Positions 53,811-60,933 of a DNA stretch of 64,000 nucleotides are shown piece after piece. The stretch comes from Blautia sp. MSJ-19. GTDB lineage: Bacteria; Bacillota; Clostridia; Lachnospirales; Lachnospiraceae. The stretch lies in the NCBI RefSeq assembly GCF_018918125.1, contig NZ_JAHLQA010000007.1, forward strand, positions 124,001 to 188,000, written 5' to 3'. Position numbers and translations under genes: made by a program. Each line of letters opens with the position of its first letter. Within the stretch, counting starts at the first letter, position 1. The notes beneath the pieces were generated by a model that made no database searches, had not been told where the DNA came from, and was given only the letters and a program-made list of their open reading frames with translations.

Positions 53811-53879
53811 CTTTGCATTCAAGTACTGTTCAGAAGTCGACGTTCTGGAGAATCAGAAGAGATATTTTTTATATTTGAC

Positions 53880-54010
53880 ATACGTATCATGGGGGGGAGG
53901 GAGGATCGCCGCCAGAGGGCATTGGCAGAGGCTAACCGACGGAGGCGGCTAAAACCAGTAGCGAGCAGCGCGAGTGACCTTCCCCACGCGAGGGTGTCGT
54001 GGAGAAGCAA
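53880..54010. other. GC-rich structured segment between the two palindromes
   Basis: A G-run (GGGGGGGAGGGAGG), GCCGCC/GGCGGC arms 30 nt apart and CCACG/CGTGG arms can form a branched fold. The base composition is far from the AT-rich elements on both sides. It contains AGCGAGCAGCGCGAGT, like the short AGCGAG motifs seen in the other multi-hairpin elements. No gene is visible. Confidence 0.5.
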
Positions 54011-54016
54011 TACGGT

Positions 54017-54229
54017 AAAAAAAGAGTATCCTGTCTGAGTTTATACAGGCCTTGATAAAATCTGTAGAAGTTCTTAGAAAATAAAATTCTACTTTGCCGT
54101 GAAAAATGACATTGTTTGAGCGATAGCGAGTTTGGCATTTTTCATGGTGCTTTTTGTAGAATTTTCTTTTCTTAGCACTTCCAGATTTTGGAAACAGCCT
54201 GTATAAAACAGATTGGATACTACTTTTTT
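54017..54229 (-). repeat. Long palindromic element, copy B (inverted relative to copy A)
   Basis: Outer arms GTATCC (54026-54031) and GGATAC (54215-54220) are flanked by A and T runs. Read in reverse complement it aligns to copy A along both arms and through the loop (for example ATCTGGAAGTGCTAAGAAAA against ATCTGAAAGTACTAAGAGAA). It ends 20 bp before the TRAP dctP stop codon and may terminate that operon. Confidence 0.85.
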
Positions 54230-54249
54230 GGAAACGTATTCTTCTTTTC

Positions 54250-55299
54250 TTATTTTTCTACATTTTCCATATAGGAATCGTAAATCGCAGGATCAATCAC
54301 TTTCTTGATGGATTCGTAAACCCCTTTGGAGGCTTCACGGATCTCTTTCCGTGTTTCATCAGACAGTGTAATGATCTGAGTACCGCTTTCCTCAATCGTC
54401 GCAACTTTATCTGCGATACGTGCATCGGACTGTTCCCTTGCGTACTCTGTCGCGAGCTGTGCCGCTTCTGTCATGATCTCCTGTTCGTCCGCAGGGAGAT
54501 CCTTAAAGAAATCATCGTTGACGATCAGAGAGATCAGATGCGGCAGATGATTTGTCTCCACCACATAATCCTGCTGTTCATACAGGTTGTTGGAAACGAT
54601 AACCTCATATGGGTTTTCCTGTGCATCAATCGTATGCTGCTGCAGACCGATATAAACCTCACTGAAACTCATCGGAGTCGGGTTCGCACCAAGCGCTTTC
54701 CAGAATGCCAGATGATAACTGTTTTCCATGGTACGGATCTTCTGCCCTTTGAAATCAGCAAAGCTGTTGACTGCTTTATTTGTACTCATGACACGGAATC
54801 CCTGGTCAGCCATACCGAGCAGATGATAGCCTCCATCTGTGTAAACGTCGCTGATGAGACTGTAGAATTCCGGATCGTCAATCTTCTTACGACAGTCGTC
54901 GAGAGAATCAAAGACACACGGAAGGTCAAAGACCGCCAGATCACTCATGAAGGAGACCTGAGGGGCCGTATTCTGTACGACAAATGGAATATCACCATCA
55001 GAGCAGGTTTCGAGCAGATCACGGTCACCACCAAGCGTGGAGTTTGCATAAACCTGAATTTTCATTTTTCCATCGCTTAAATCAGCAACTTCTTCGGCAA
55101 ACTTTTCCGCAAAGATCTGTGTTACCGTATCTTCCGGGCTAGCAGTTGCCAGCGGCCAGGAATAACGCTGTACCTCATCCTCGGAAGTTCCACATCCTGT
55201 AAGCGCGATACTTAAAGCACCGGCTACAGCTGCTACTGGGATCATACGGAGGATGCGACCACTTTTTTTATCTGTATTGCATGTAGTAAATTTTTTCAT
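54250..55299 (-). CDS. dctP: TRAP transporter substrate-binding lipoprotein (DctP family)
   Basis: The ATG at 55299 is chosen because AGGAGGA lies about 6-12 bp upstream. The 349-residue protein has a lipobox IALTGC and a mature DctP fold. The family pattern includes VQIYANSTLGGDRDLLE-like QVYANSTLGGDRDL, FKGQKIRTMENSYHLAFWKALGANPTPMSFSEVYIGLQQHTIDAQENP and the conserved Arg that clamps the substrate carboxylate in KIRTM. TRAP systems import organic acids with a Na+ gradient. The neighbours suggest quinate, shikimate or another hydroxy-acid, unproven. Confidence 0.92.
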   Translation of the reverse strand: MKKFTTCNTDKKSGRILRMIPVAAVAGALSIALTGCGTSEDEVQRYSWPLATASPEDTVTQIFAEKFAEEVADLSDGKMKIQVYANSTLGGDRDLLETCSDGDIPFVVQNTAPQVSFMSDLAVFDLPCVFDSLDDCRKKIDDPEFYSLISDVYTDGGYHLLGMADQGFRVMSTNKAVNSFADFKGQKIRTMENSYHLAFWKALGANPTPMSFSEVYIGLQQHTIDAQENPYEVIVSNNLYEQQDYVVETNHLPHLISLIVNDDFFKDLPADEQEIMTEAAQLATEYAREQSDARIADKVATIEESGTQIITLSDETRKEIREASKGVYESIKKVIDPAIYDSYMENVEK

Positions 55300-55309
55300 G
55301 TCTTTCCTC

Positions 55310-56599
55310 CTATAAGATTCCAATAGAGATTGCCGGGATGAAGGTGATCAGAAGAAGCGCGATCAGGAAAAATATGATCATCGGCATTGCTTTCTTCGCG
55401 ATATCCATAACCGGTACGTCGGTCAGAGAACTTGCAACGAACAGGTTTACTCCGATTGGAGGAGTTACGAATCCGATCGCAAGGTTTACGACCATGATGA
55501 CACCAAACTGGATTGGGTTCATGCCGATTGCCTGCACGATTGGAAGCAGGATCGGTGTCAGGATCAGGATAGCCGGTGTGGTATCCATAACCATTCCCAC
55601 GATCAGCAGGAAGACATTGATGATCAGCAGAATCGCTACCGGGCTGTGGAAGTTGTTCAGGATAAATTCACTGACAGTCTGCGGTACCTGCATCAGAGTC
55701 AGGACTCTGGAGAAGGCTGTGGATGCTGCCAGGATGAACAGAATCGGTGTAAAAGTACGGATCGCTTCTACAAGGATTGCCCAGATATCACGCACATGGA
55801 TGCTTTTGTATACAAACAGACTGATGATCAGTGCGTAGAAGACAGAGATAACAGCGGCCTCTGTCGGAGAAGCGACACCGGTATAGATGCATCCGAGGAT
55901 GATAACCGGGCTTAACAGTGCGAAGAAGCTTTCTTTCAGCACTTTCAGCAGACCTTTGTCGTGAAGCATCTGTACTTCCTCATGGATTTTCGCTTTATCT
56001 TCACCATAGCGTTTGCAATGGTAGATGGCGTAAATCATCAGCAGAGCTCCAATCATCAGACCCGGAATAATACCGGCAAGGAACAGGTCACTGACGGATG
56101 CGCCGGATGCCATACCGTACATGATGAACGGGATACTCGGAGGAATGATAACGCCAAGTCCTCCGGCTACAGCCACGATCGCGGTAGAAAAAGTCAGGTC
56201 ATATCCGAGGTTGGTCAGAATCGGAATCGTCATACTTCCGACAGCGGCAACAGTAGCAGGCGCAGAACCGGAGATCGCACCGTAGAAAAGGCAGGTGACG
56301 ATAACGGCACACGGCATACCTGCTGTGAATTTACCGAGGAAATAAGCAAAGACATCAAACAGTTTCTTTGAAATACCGCCCTTCGCCATGATGATACCGG
56401 AAAGGACGAACATCGGAACTGCAAGGAGCGGGAAGGAGTCCAGACCTCCAAACATGGCACGGATCAGATATTTGGCACCGACAGTAAAGGATGGATCAAA
56501 CACGGAAGGAAGAACAGAGGTAATTCCAAGTGTGATGGATACCGGAACTGCGATGACCAGTAAGGCTACAAAGATAATAAATAAAACTACGACTGGCAT
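55310..56599 (-). CDS. dctM: TRAP transporter large permease (DctM)
   Basis: This 429-residue integral membrane protein has about 12 helices. It carries FVLSGIIMAKGGISKKLFD, the GAISGSAPATVAAVGSMTIP loop and GLGVIIPPSIPFIMYG, all DctM hallmarks for Na+ and substrate binding. It is translated after DctQ with a 1-bp overlap and 10 bp before dctP. Together the three genes make a complete TRAP importer. Confidence 0.95.
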   Translation of the reverse strand: MPVVVLFIIFVALLVIAVPVSITLGITSVLPSVFDPSFTVGAKYLIRAMFGGLDSFPLLAVPMFVLSGIIMAKGGISKKLFDVFAYFLGKFTAGMPCAVIVTCLFYGAISGSAPATVAAVGSMTIPILTNLGYDLTFSTAIVAVAGGLGVIIPPSIPFIMYGMASGASVSDLFLAGIIPGLMIGALLMIYAIYHCKRYGEDKAKIHEEVQMLHDKGLLKVLKESFFALLSPVIILGCIYTGVASPTEAAVISVFYALIISLFVYKSIHVRDIWAILVEAIRTFTPILFILAASTAFSRVLTLMQVPQTVSEFILNNFHSPVAILLIINVFLLIVGMVMDTTPAILILTPILLPIVQAIGMNPIQFGVIMVVNLAIGFVTPPIGVNLFVASSLTDVPVMDIAKKAMPMIIFFLIALLLITFIPAISIGIL

Positions 56600-57225
56600 T
56601 AGTGTTCCTCCTCATTTGAATTTTTGATCGTATTGATACGGTTGTCGATTCCTGCTTCAATGGCCTGTTCAGCAGGAGATTCAGCATTGGCCTGGATAAA
56701 GGATTCCGGAGTGTTTCGTTCCGGATGAGCCGGGTCAAATACGTTTTCGCCGCGTGCTACACGGAATTCGATGATCCAGCGCTGCAGGACACGAAAAGCG
56801 ACCAGTACGAAGGAAACCAGAGGAGCTGCCTGCACATAGTACATCGGGATGCCGCAAGCCGGAGAAAGCTGTCCGCTGTGAACAGAAGACATCATATAAG
56901 AATAAGCAAACGGAATCATGTAGATGAAAAAGATCAGCTCGAATGTGTGGTTCACTACTTTGAAGATAGCCTTGCCGCGACGCGGGAAGATGGCGACAAA
57001 CTGCTCAATCTTGATGGATAAGCATTTCTTACTGCAGTAGCTTACGCTTAAGAATCCGCACCAGATGAAAAGATATCTGGTAAGTTCCTCAGACCAGGAA
57101 AGAGACATTCCAAGAACATAACGGCAGAATACCTGAATGCCCATGATGAGTGTCATGGCGATCAGGAAAACGACCAGGATAAATTCTTCGAGGTTCTCGT
57201 CCAGCCAGTGAAGTATTTTTTTCAT
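56599..57225 (-). CDS. dctQ: TRAP transporter small permease (DctQ)
   Basis: This 208-residue membrane protein has four helices. It carries MTLIMGIQVFCRYVLG and SWSEELTRYLFIWCGFLS, typical of DctQ, and a charged C-terminal tail of about 45 residues. It is the first gene of the TRAP operon. The leader contains repeated ATAACTGT/AGTTAT half-sites and lies just after the terminator that follows aroD, so the TRAP genes are separately controlled. GGGAGG precedes the ATG. Confidence 0.92.
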   Translation of the reverse strand: MKKILHWLDENLEEFILVVFLIAMTLIMGIQVFCRYVLGMSLSWSEELTRYLFIWCGFLSVSYCSKKCLSIKIEQFVAIFPRRGKAIFKVVNHTFELIFFIYMIPFAYSYMMSSVHSGQLSPACGIPMYYVQAAPLVSFVLVAFRVLQRWIIEFRVARGENVFDPAHPERNTPESFIQANAESPAEQAIEAGIDNRINTIKNSNEEEH

Positions 57226-57268
57226 GAAGGACCTCCCTTAAAAGTAAATATAGATGTTTTTCCGCGAA

Positions 57269-57309
57269 TAACTGTTTAGTGCTTTATAGTTATAAAAAAT
57301 TACAGTTAT
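57269..57309. promoter_or_regulatory. Repeated half-sites upstream of the TRAP operon
   Basis: ATAACTGT (57269-57276) is matched by ACAGTTAT (57302-57309), and a third AGTTAT half-site lies at 57289-57294. Spacing fits a regulator that binds two or three sites. The AT-rich stretch probably also holds the promoter, but no clear -35/-10 pair could be fixed. Confidence 0.45.
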
Positions 57310-57310
57310 A

Positions 57311-57353
57311 AAAACACCGGTATCTTTATTTTAAATAAAAATACCGGTGTTTT
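57311..57353. terminator. Strong terminator between aroD and the TRAP operon
   Basis: A perfect 13-bp stem AAAACACCGGTAT/ATACCGGTGTTTT, with T-rich sequence inside and after it on both strands. On the minus strand it ends MFS-aroD transcripts 24 bp after the aroD stop. Confidence 0.85.
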
Positions 57354-57376
57354 CAAGAAGTAAATATTATATATAA

Positions 57377-58138
57377 TTACAGAGCATTGTGAAGAAGTCC
57401 AAGGACTGTATTCAGATCATTTACTCCCATCTGTCCCGGTGCGGATGCTTTCTTTGCGGCACCGAATGTCATGGAAGAACCAAATACTTCACCGCAGAGA
57501 CGGCTGATTACGCCAGTGCCTGCCATAGACATTGTGATGATCGGTCTGTCTGCATAATCTGTAGACATTTCTTCTGTTGCAGCCAGAAGAGTAAGAACGT
57601 CTTTCTTATTCTGTGGCATAACAGCGATTTTCGGGATATCTGCGTTCATATCCTGCATCTTGCGGAGACGATAGATGATGTCTGCTTTTGCAGGAGTCTT
57701 GAAGAAGTCATGGTTGGAAGCGATAACTTTAACGCCTGCTGCATGAGCTCCGTCGATGATCTTTTTAACGATGTCATCACCTGTAAAGATCTCTACGTCA
57801 ATGAGATCTACATAACCAGTCTGAGCTGCTTTGATGTTCAGTTCTGCATATGCTTCCGGCTCGATCGCTTTTTCTCCGCCTTCTTTGGAAGTACGGAATG
57901 TCATAAGAATCGGAATATTTCCAAGAGCCTCACGAAGGTCTTTCAGTACATCTTCAACTTTAGCAAAATCAAAAACACCTTCAAACCAGTCTACACGCCA
58001 TTCAACAACATCAACCGGAATGGAATCAAATGTTTTGGCTTCTTCAATGATGTCTTCTTTTGTAACGCCAACGATCGGAACGATGATCTTCGGTGCGCCT
58101 GCACCGATTTCGATGTCACGGATTTTAACTGTATTCAT
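57377..58138 (-). CDS. aroD: 3-Dehydroquinate dehydratase, type I
   Basis: This 253-residue TIM-barrel enzyme interconverts 3-dehydroquinate and 3-dehydroshikimate through a Schiff base. Catalytic residues are in place: His143 in ASNHDFF and the Schiff-base Lys170 in IPKIAVMP. Also visible are EWRVDWF near residue 46 and the C-terminal SRLCGEVFGSSMTFGA. Type I enzymes serve both biosynthesis and quinate catabolism. Here it lies after an MFS carrier gene (88 bp gap) and near a LysR regulator, an oxidoreductase and a shikimate dehydrogenase. That favours a catabolic role (inference). It is transcribed away from the regulator. Confidence 0.95.
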   Translation of the reverse strand: MNTVKIRDIEIGAGAPKIIVPIVGVTKEDIIEEAKTFDSIPVDVVEWRVDWFEGVFDFAKVEDVLKDLREALGNIPILMTFRTSKEGGEKAIEPEAYAELNIKAAQTGYVDLIDVEIFTGDDIVKKIIDGAHAAGVKVIASNHDFFKTPAKADIIYRLRKMQDMNADIPKIAVMPQNKKDVLTLLAATEEMSTDYADRPIITMSMAGTGVISRLCGEVFGSSMTFGAAKKASAPGQMGVNDLNTVLGLLHNAL

Positions 58139-58226
58139 GATGAGTTTCCTTTCTATTATATAATGATTACGGATTGTTCCGTGCTATGCACTCTCACAAT
58201 CCTGCAAACCACCCTTGGTTCTCATT

Positions 58227-59441
58227 TTAGTTCTCAGCTTCTGCGAGTGCAACCATTTTTTTGTAACGGATGTTTACATACAGTCCGAGTACAACACCAA
58301 CTGCTGTAAGAACAATGTTCATTGTCATAACCTGAGACGGCTGCATTTTGGATGCTGCTGTCAGGATCGTGTAGTTGCAGAGGGAAGATGCGATCATTAC
58401 AAGTGCGGTTACAGTTCCCTTGATCTTAGGGAAGAGCATGTTGCATACGGAAGTTGCAATCTGCAGAAGTCCGCCTGCGCCTGCCCATCCGATGATGAAT
58501 GCACCGGCGATCATAAGTGTCTGGCTCTGTCCCATAAGTACAACGATCAGAGTTGCAAGGCAGATAACCGGGTAGATCACGATGAAACGAACGTCTTTGA
58601 TCTTTCTTGTAAGCAGTGCTGTTACAACAAGTGCGATCAGGGTTCCTGCTGAGTAATATGTCTGCATGATAGACGGGTCAGCCCAGCCTACGTTTTCTTT
58701 TGCAAAGTTCTGTGCACAGTTCAGCCATAACTGGAAAGTACCTGTGCAGGTGAATCCGATCAGGATCATAGCAACGGATTCAAGTGAAAAATGAGTGTGT
58801 TTCAGGCTGTCGATAAGGCCTTCTTTTTTGCCGGCTGCTTTCTGGTCAGCATCCGGAAGCGGGAACAGGAATACCAGTACAAAAAGTACAAGGTAGATGA
58901 TTCCACATCCGTAGAATAAACGGTTGTAAGAAGTAAGTCCTGCAGCAGTAGTAGCTACGGTTGCACCGAGTACGAATGGAAGCATCATCTGTGCGATAGC
59001 GATGAAGAATTTGATTCCCATTGTAGCAACACCAGGAGCTTTGTAGATAATCTCGGAAACTGCCGGGTAGATACCTGTATCAAGGAAGGAGTTTGCGATA
59101 CCGCCGACGATCGCGCATACATAAGCGATTGTGTATCCGCCGTTTGTTCCGGCGTTAAATGCGAGTGCCAGACCGATCAGATAGATTGCATAGGAAGCAC
59201 TTCCGATCGCTGTGGAAATACGGCGTCCTAATTTGTCTGAAAGAGGGCCTGCAAAAGGAAGGGCGATCAGTCGTCCAAGTCCAAGAGCAGCAGAGATTGC
59301 TGTGATTGCCATTGCCTCAACGCCCCATGCGGTTGCGAGCGCTTCTTTGATGACTGCCTGTCCTAAGATAGAACATCCAACACCATGGATGAAGTAGTTC
59401 AAGTACAAAATTAATGCACTTGGCAGGTATTTCTTGTTCAT
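58227..59441 (-). CDS. MFS transporter, YdiM/YdiN-like, candidate shikimate/quinate carrier
   Basis: This 404-residue protein has 12 predicted helices. The MFS motif A lies between helices 2 and 3 (LPFAGPLSDKLGRRIS). It opens with KKYLPSALILYLNYFIHGVGCSILGQA. Enteric bacteria keep similar carriers (YdiM, YdiN) beside ydiB and aroD, which code for quinate/shikimate dehydrogenase and dehydroquinase. The same arrangement here suggests uptake of quinate or shikimate. This is by analogy of neighbourhood and not proven by the sequence. It starts the minus-strand MFS-aroD operon, and the divergent region to lysR is about 460 bp. Confidence 0.8.
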   Translation of the reverse strand: MNKKYLPSALILYLNYFIHGVGCSILGQAVIKEALATAWGVEAMAITAISAALGLGRLIALPFAGPLSDKLGRRISTAIGSASYAIYLIGLALAFNAGTNGGYTIAYVCAIVGGIANSFLDTGIYPAVSEIIYKAPGVATMGIKFFIAIAQMMLPFVLGATVATTAAGLTSYNRLFYGCGIIYLVLFVLVFLFPLPDADQKAAGKKEGLIDSLKHTHFSLESVAMILIGFTCTGTFQLWLNCAQNFAKENVGWADPSIMQTYYSAGTLIALVVTALLTRKIKDVRFIVIYPVICLATLIVVLMGQSQTLMIAGAFIIGWAGAGGLLQIATSVCNMLFPKIKGTVTALVMIASSLCNYTILTAASKMQPSQVMTMNIVLTAVGVVLGLYVNIRYKKMVALAEAEN

Positions 59442-59486
59442 GTTGTTCTCCTTTTCTTTTCCTGAAAAAATAAAATAGTGTGGGGG

Positions 59487-59644
59487 GTAATTATGCTGTT
59501 ACTGTGCACAGGTAATATCCCGCGAGGTGTTTTGCCATGAATATGGCAAAATCCCGAGACACACGGGGCAAAATGCCATCACCGAAGGTGATTTGGAATG
59601 CATTTTGACCAAATGCTGTGAACGGAGTGAGCAGCAGTAATTAC
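59487..59644. repeat. Multi-hairpin element between MFS and lysR genes
   Basis: An outer stem GTAATTATGCTG (59487-59498) pairs with CAGCAGTAATTAC (59632-59644). Inside are a perfect 9-bp hairpin TTTTGCCAT/ATGGCAAAA (59530-59551) and a hairpin ATCACCGAAGGTGAT flanked by AAAATGC/GCATTTT arms. The layout is a cloverleaf-like fold. No gene is seen in it. It lies in the MFS 5' region and may be part of its leader or an inserted element. Confidence 0.6.
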
Positions 59645-59769
59645 GTCGGTTTTCTTTTGTTCTGTCACAAACAGTAGAAATGCCGTGGTAAATTGTGTTA
59701 AAAAAATAACATTTGATTGTATTGTAACAGGTACAATGCATGTAGTCTAATGCTTTTAAAGGGGAAAAC

Positions 59770-59800
59770 TAATGCATTGAATGCATTAATGTGATATAAT
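59770..59800 (+). promoter_or_regulatory. LysR operator palindrome and lysR promoter -10
   Basis: TAATGCATTGAATGCATTA (59770-59788) is a perfect odd palindrome that fits the LysR T-N11-A type. A perfect TATAAT follows at 59795-59800. Partial copies of the AATGCAT half-site occur at about 59732, 59748 and 59811. The region lies between divergent MFS and lysR genes, so it probably serves autoregulation and control of the divergent promoter. Confidence 0.7.
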
Positions 59801-59900
59801 AAATGCAAATTTTGTACGATTACAATAATGTAAGGATTTTTATAAAAAAGCAGGGTAATACGAATGAATTTGGGGCATGGTATACAGGAGGAAAAAGAAT

Positions 59901-60839
59901 ATGACACTGAATCAGATTCTGTATTTTCAAAAAGTAGCAAGACTGGAGAACTATCATCAGGCAGCAGAAGAACTGTACATTTCGCAGCCATCGCTGAGTC
60001 GTTCCATGGCGGCACTGGAGAGTGAACTGGGGGTTGCTCTCTTTGAGAAAAAAGGACGTGGTGTGACACTTACCAAGGCGGGACAGCTTTTTCTGGAGCA
60101 TGCAGACCGGATCGCAGCAGACTGTGATGTGGCAGTAGGAAAGATGCAGGAGCTTTCTTCGGACGGTGGCAAGATTGATATTGGTTATATTTTCCCGCTT
60201 GCAGGCCATTATATTCCACATAAAGTAAGAGAATTTCTGAATAAAGAAGAGAATAAGAATGTCGTTTTTAATTTCTGGCAGAACCATACACCGGCAATCG
60301 CTGCGAAGGTGCGGACAGGAGAACTGGACATTGGATTTGGAGGATATTTACAGAAAGATGATATGGAGTTTTTTCCACTTAGCGCGCAGGAACTGGTGAT
60401 CATCACTCCGAAAGCTCATCCTCTTGCAGGAATCCGGGAAGTACCGCTTGCAGAGTTGAACCATTATCCGGTGATTGGTTACGAAAAAGCCTCCTGGATG
60501 GGAACCTATGCAAAGTATCTATACAAAAAATACCAGATCGATCCGAATATGATCGTAGAATGTCCGGATGAGTATTCCATCGTTTCACTGGTAAGAGAAA
60601 ATTTTGGAATCGCATTGATGCCACGGACAGATATCCTTGAGAATTCATCAGGGATCAATATCCACAAATTAAAAGGGCTGGAGATCTACCGCCAGGTGTT
60701 TATGTTCTGGATGAAAGACCGTTATCGCCTGCCGGCAGTGGAACGTTTTATTGATTATATGAAGGAGCAGCAGGCAGAAAATGCAAATGATACCGAAAAT
60801 GTATCAAAAATTTATCTGAAAGATATTGTTAATTTTTAA
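59901..60839 (+). CDS. LysR-family transcriptional regulator (candidate QuiR-like)
   Basis: The ATG at 59901 is chosen because AGGAGG lies 11-16 bp upstream and LysR proteins start MTLNQILYFQKVARLENYHQ. The 312-residue protein has the N-terminal winged helix (AAEELYISQPSLSRSMAALESELG). The type 2 periplasmic-binding effector domain begins near IDIGYIFPLAG. It is divergent from MFS-aroD and 94 bp upstream of the reductase-aroE genes, so it is the obvious local regulator. In Listeria a LysR protein (QuiR) governs a comparable set in response to shikimate. The effector here is unknown. Confidence 0.9.
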   Translation: MTLNQILYFQKVARLENYHQAAEELYISQPSLSRSMAALESELGVALFEKKGRGVTLTKAGQLFLEHADRIAADCDVAVGKMQELSSDGGKIDIGYIFPLAGHYIPHKVREFLNKEENKNVVFNFWQNHTPAIAAKVRTGELDIGFGGYLQKDDMEFFPLSAQELVIITPKAHPLAGIREVPLAELNHYPVIGYEKASWMGTYAKYLYKKYQIDPNMIVECPDEYSIVSLVRENFGIALMPRTDILENSSGINIHKLKGLEIYRQVFMFWMKDRYRLPAVERFIDYMKEQQAENANDTENVSKIYLKDIVNF

Positions 60840-60933
60840 TACAAAGAGTTATGATAATTGTGTCACAAACAAAGGATTGCCACTCATGTGAATGTCATAT
60901 TTGATTATTTATGAATGAATAGGAGATTATTTC

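Noticed and set aside
53517-54249. Possible structural RNA gene or known riboswitch in the 730-bp gap
   Set aside because: The fold is that of long palindromic repeats. I could not match any known riboswitch or housekeeping RNA consensus.
54250-57225. Sialic-acid TRAP transporter
   Set aside because: DctQ and DctM are separate and no sialic-acid catabolic genes are near. The context points to cyclic hydroxy-acids instead, without proof.
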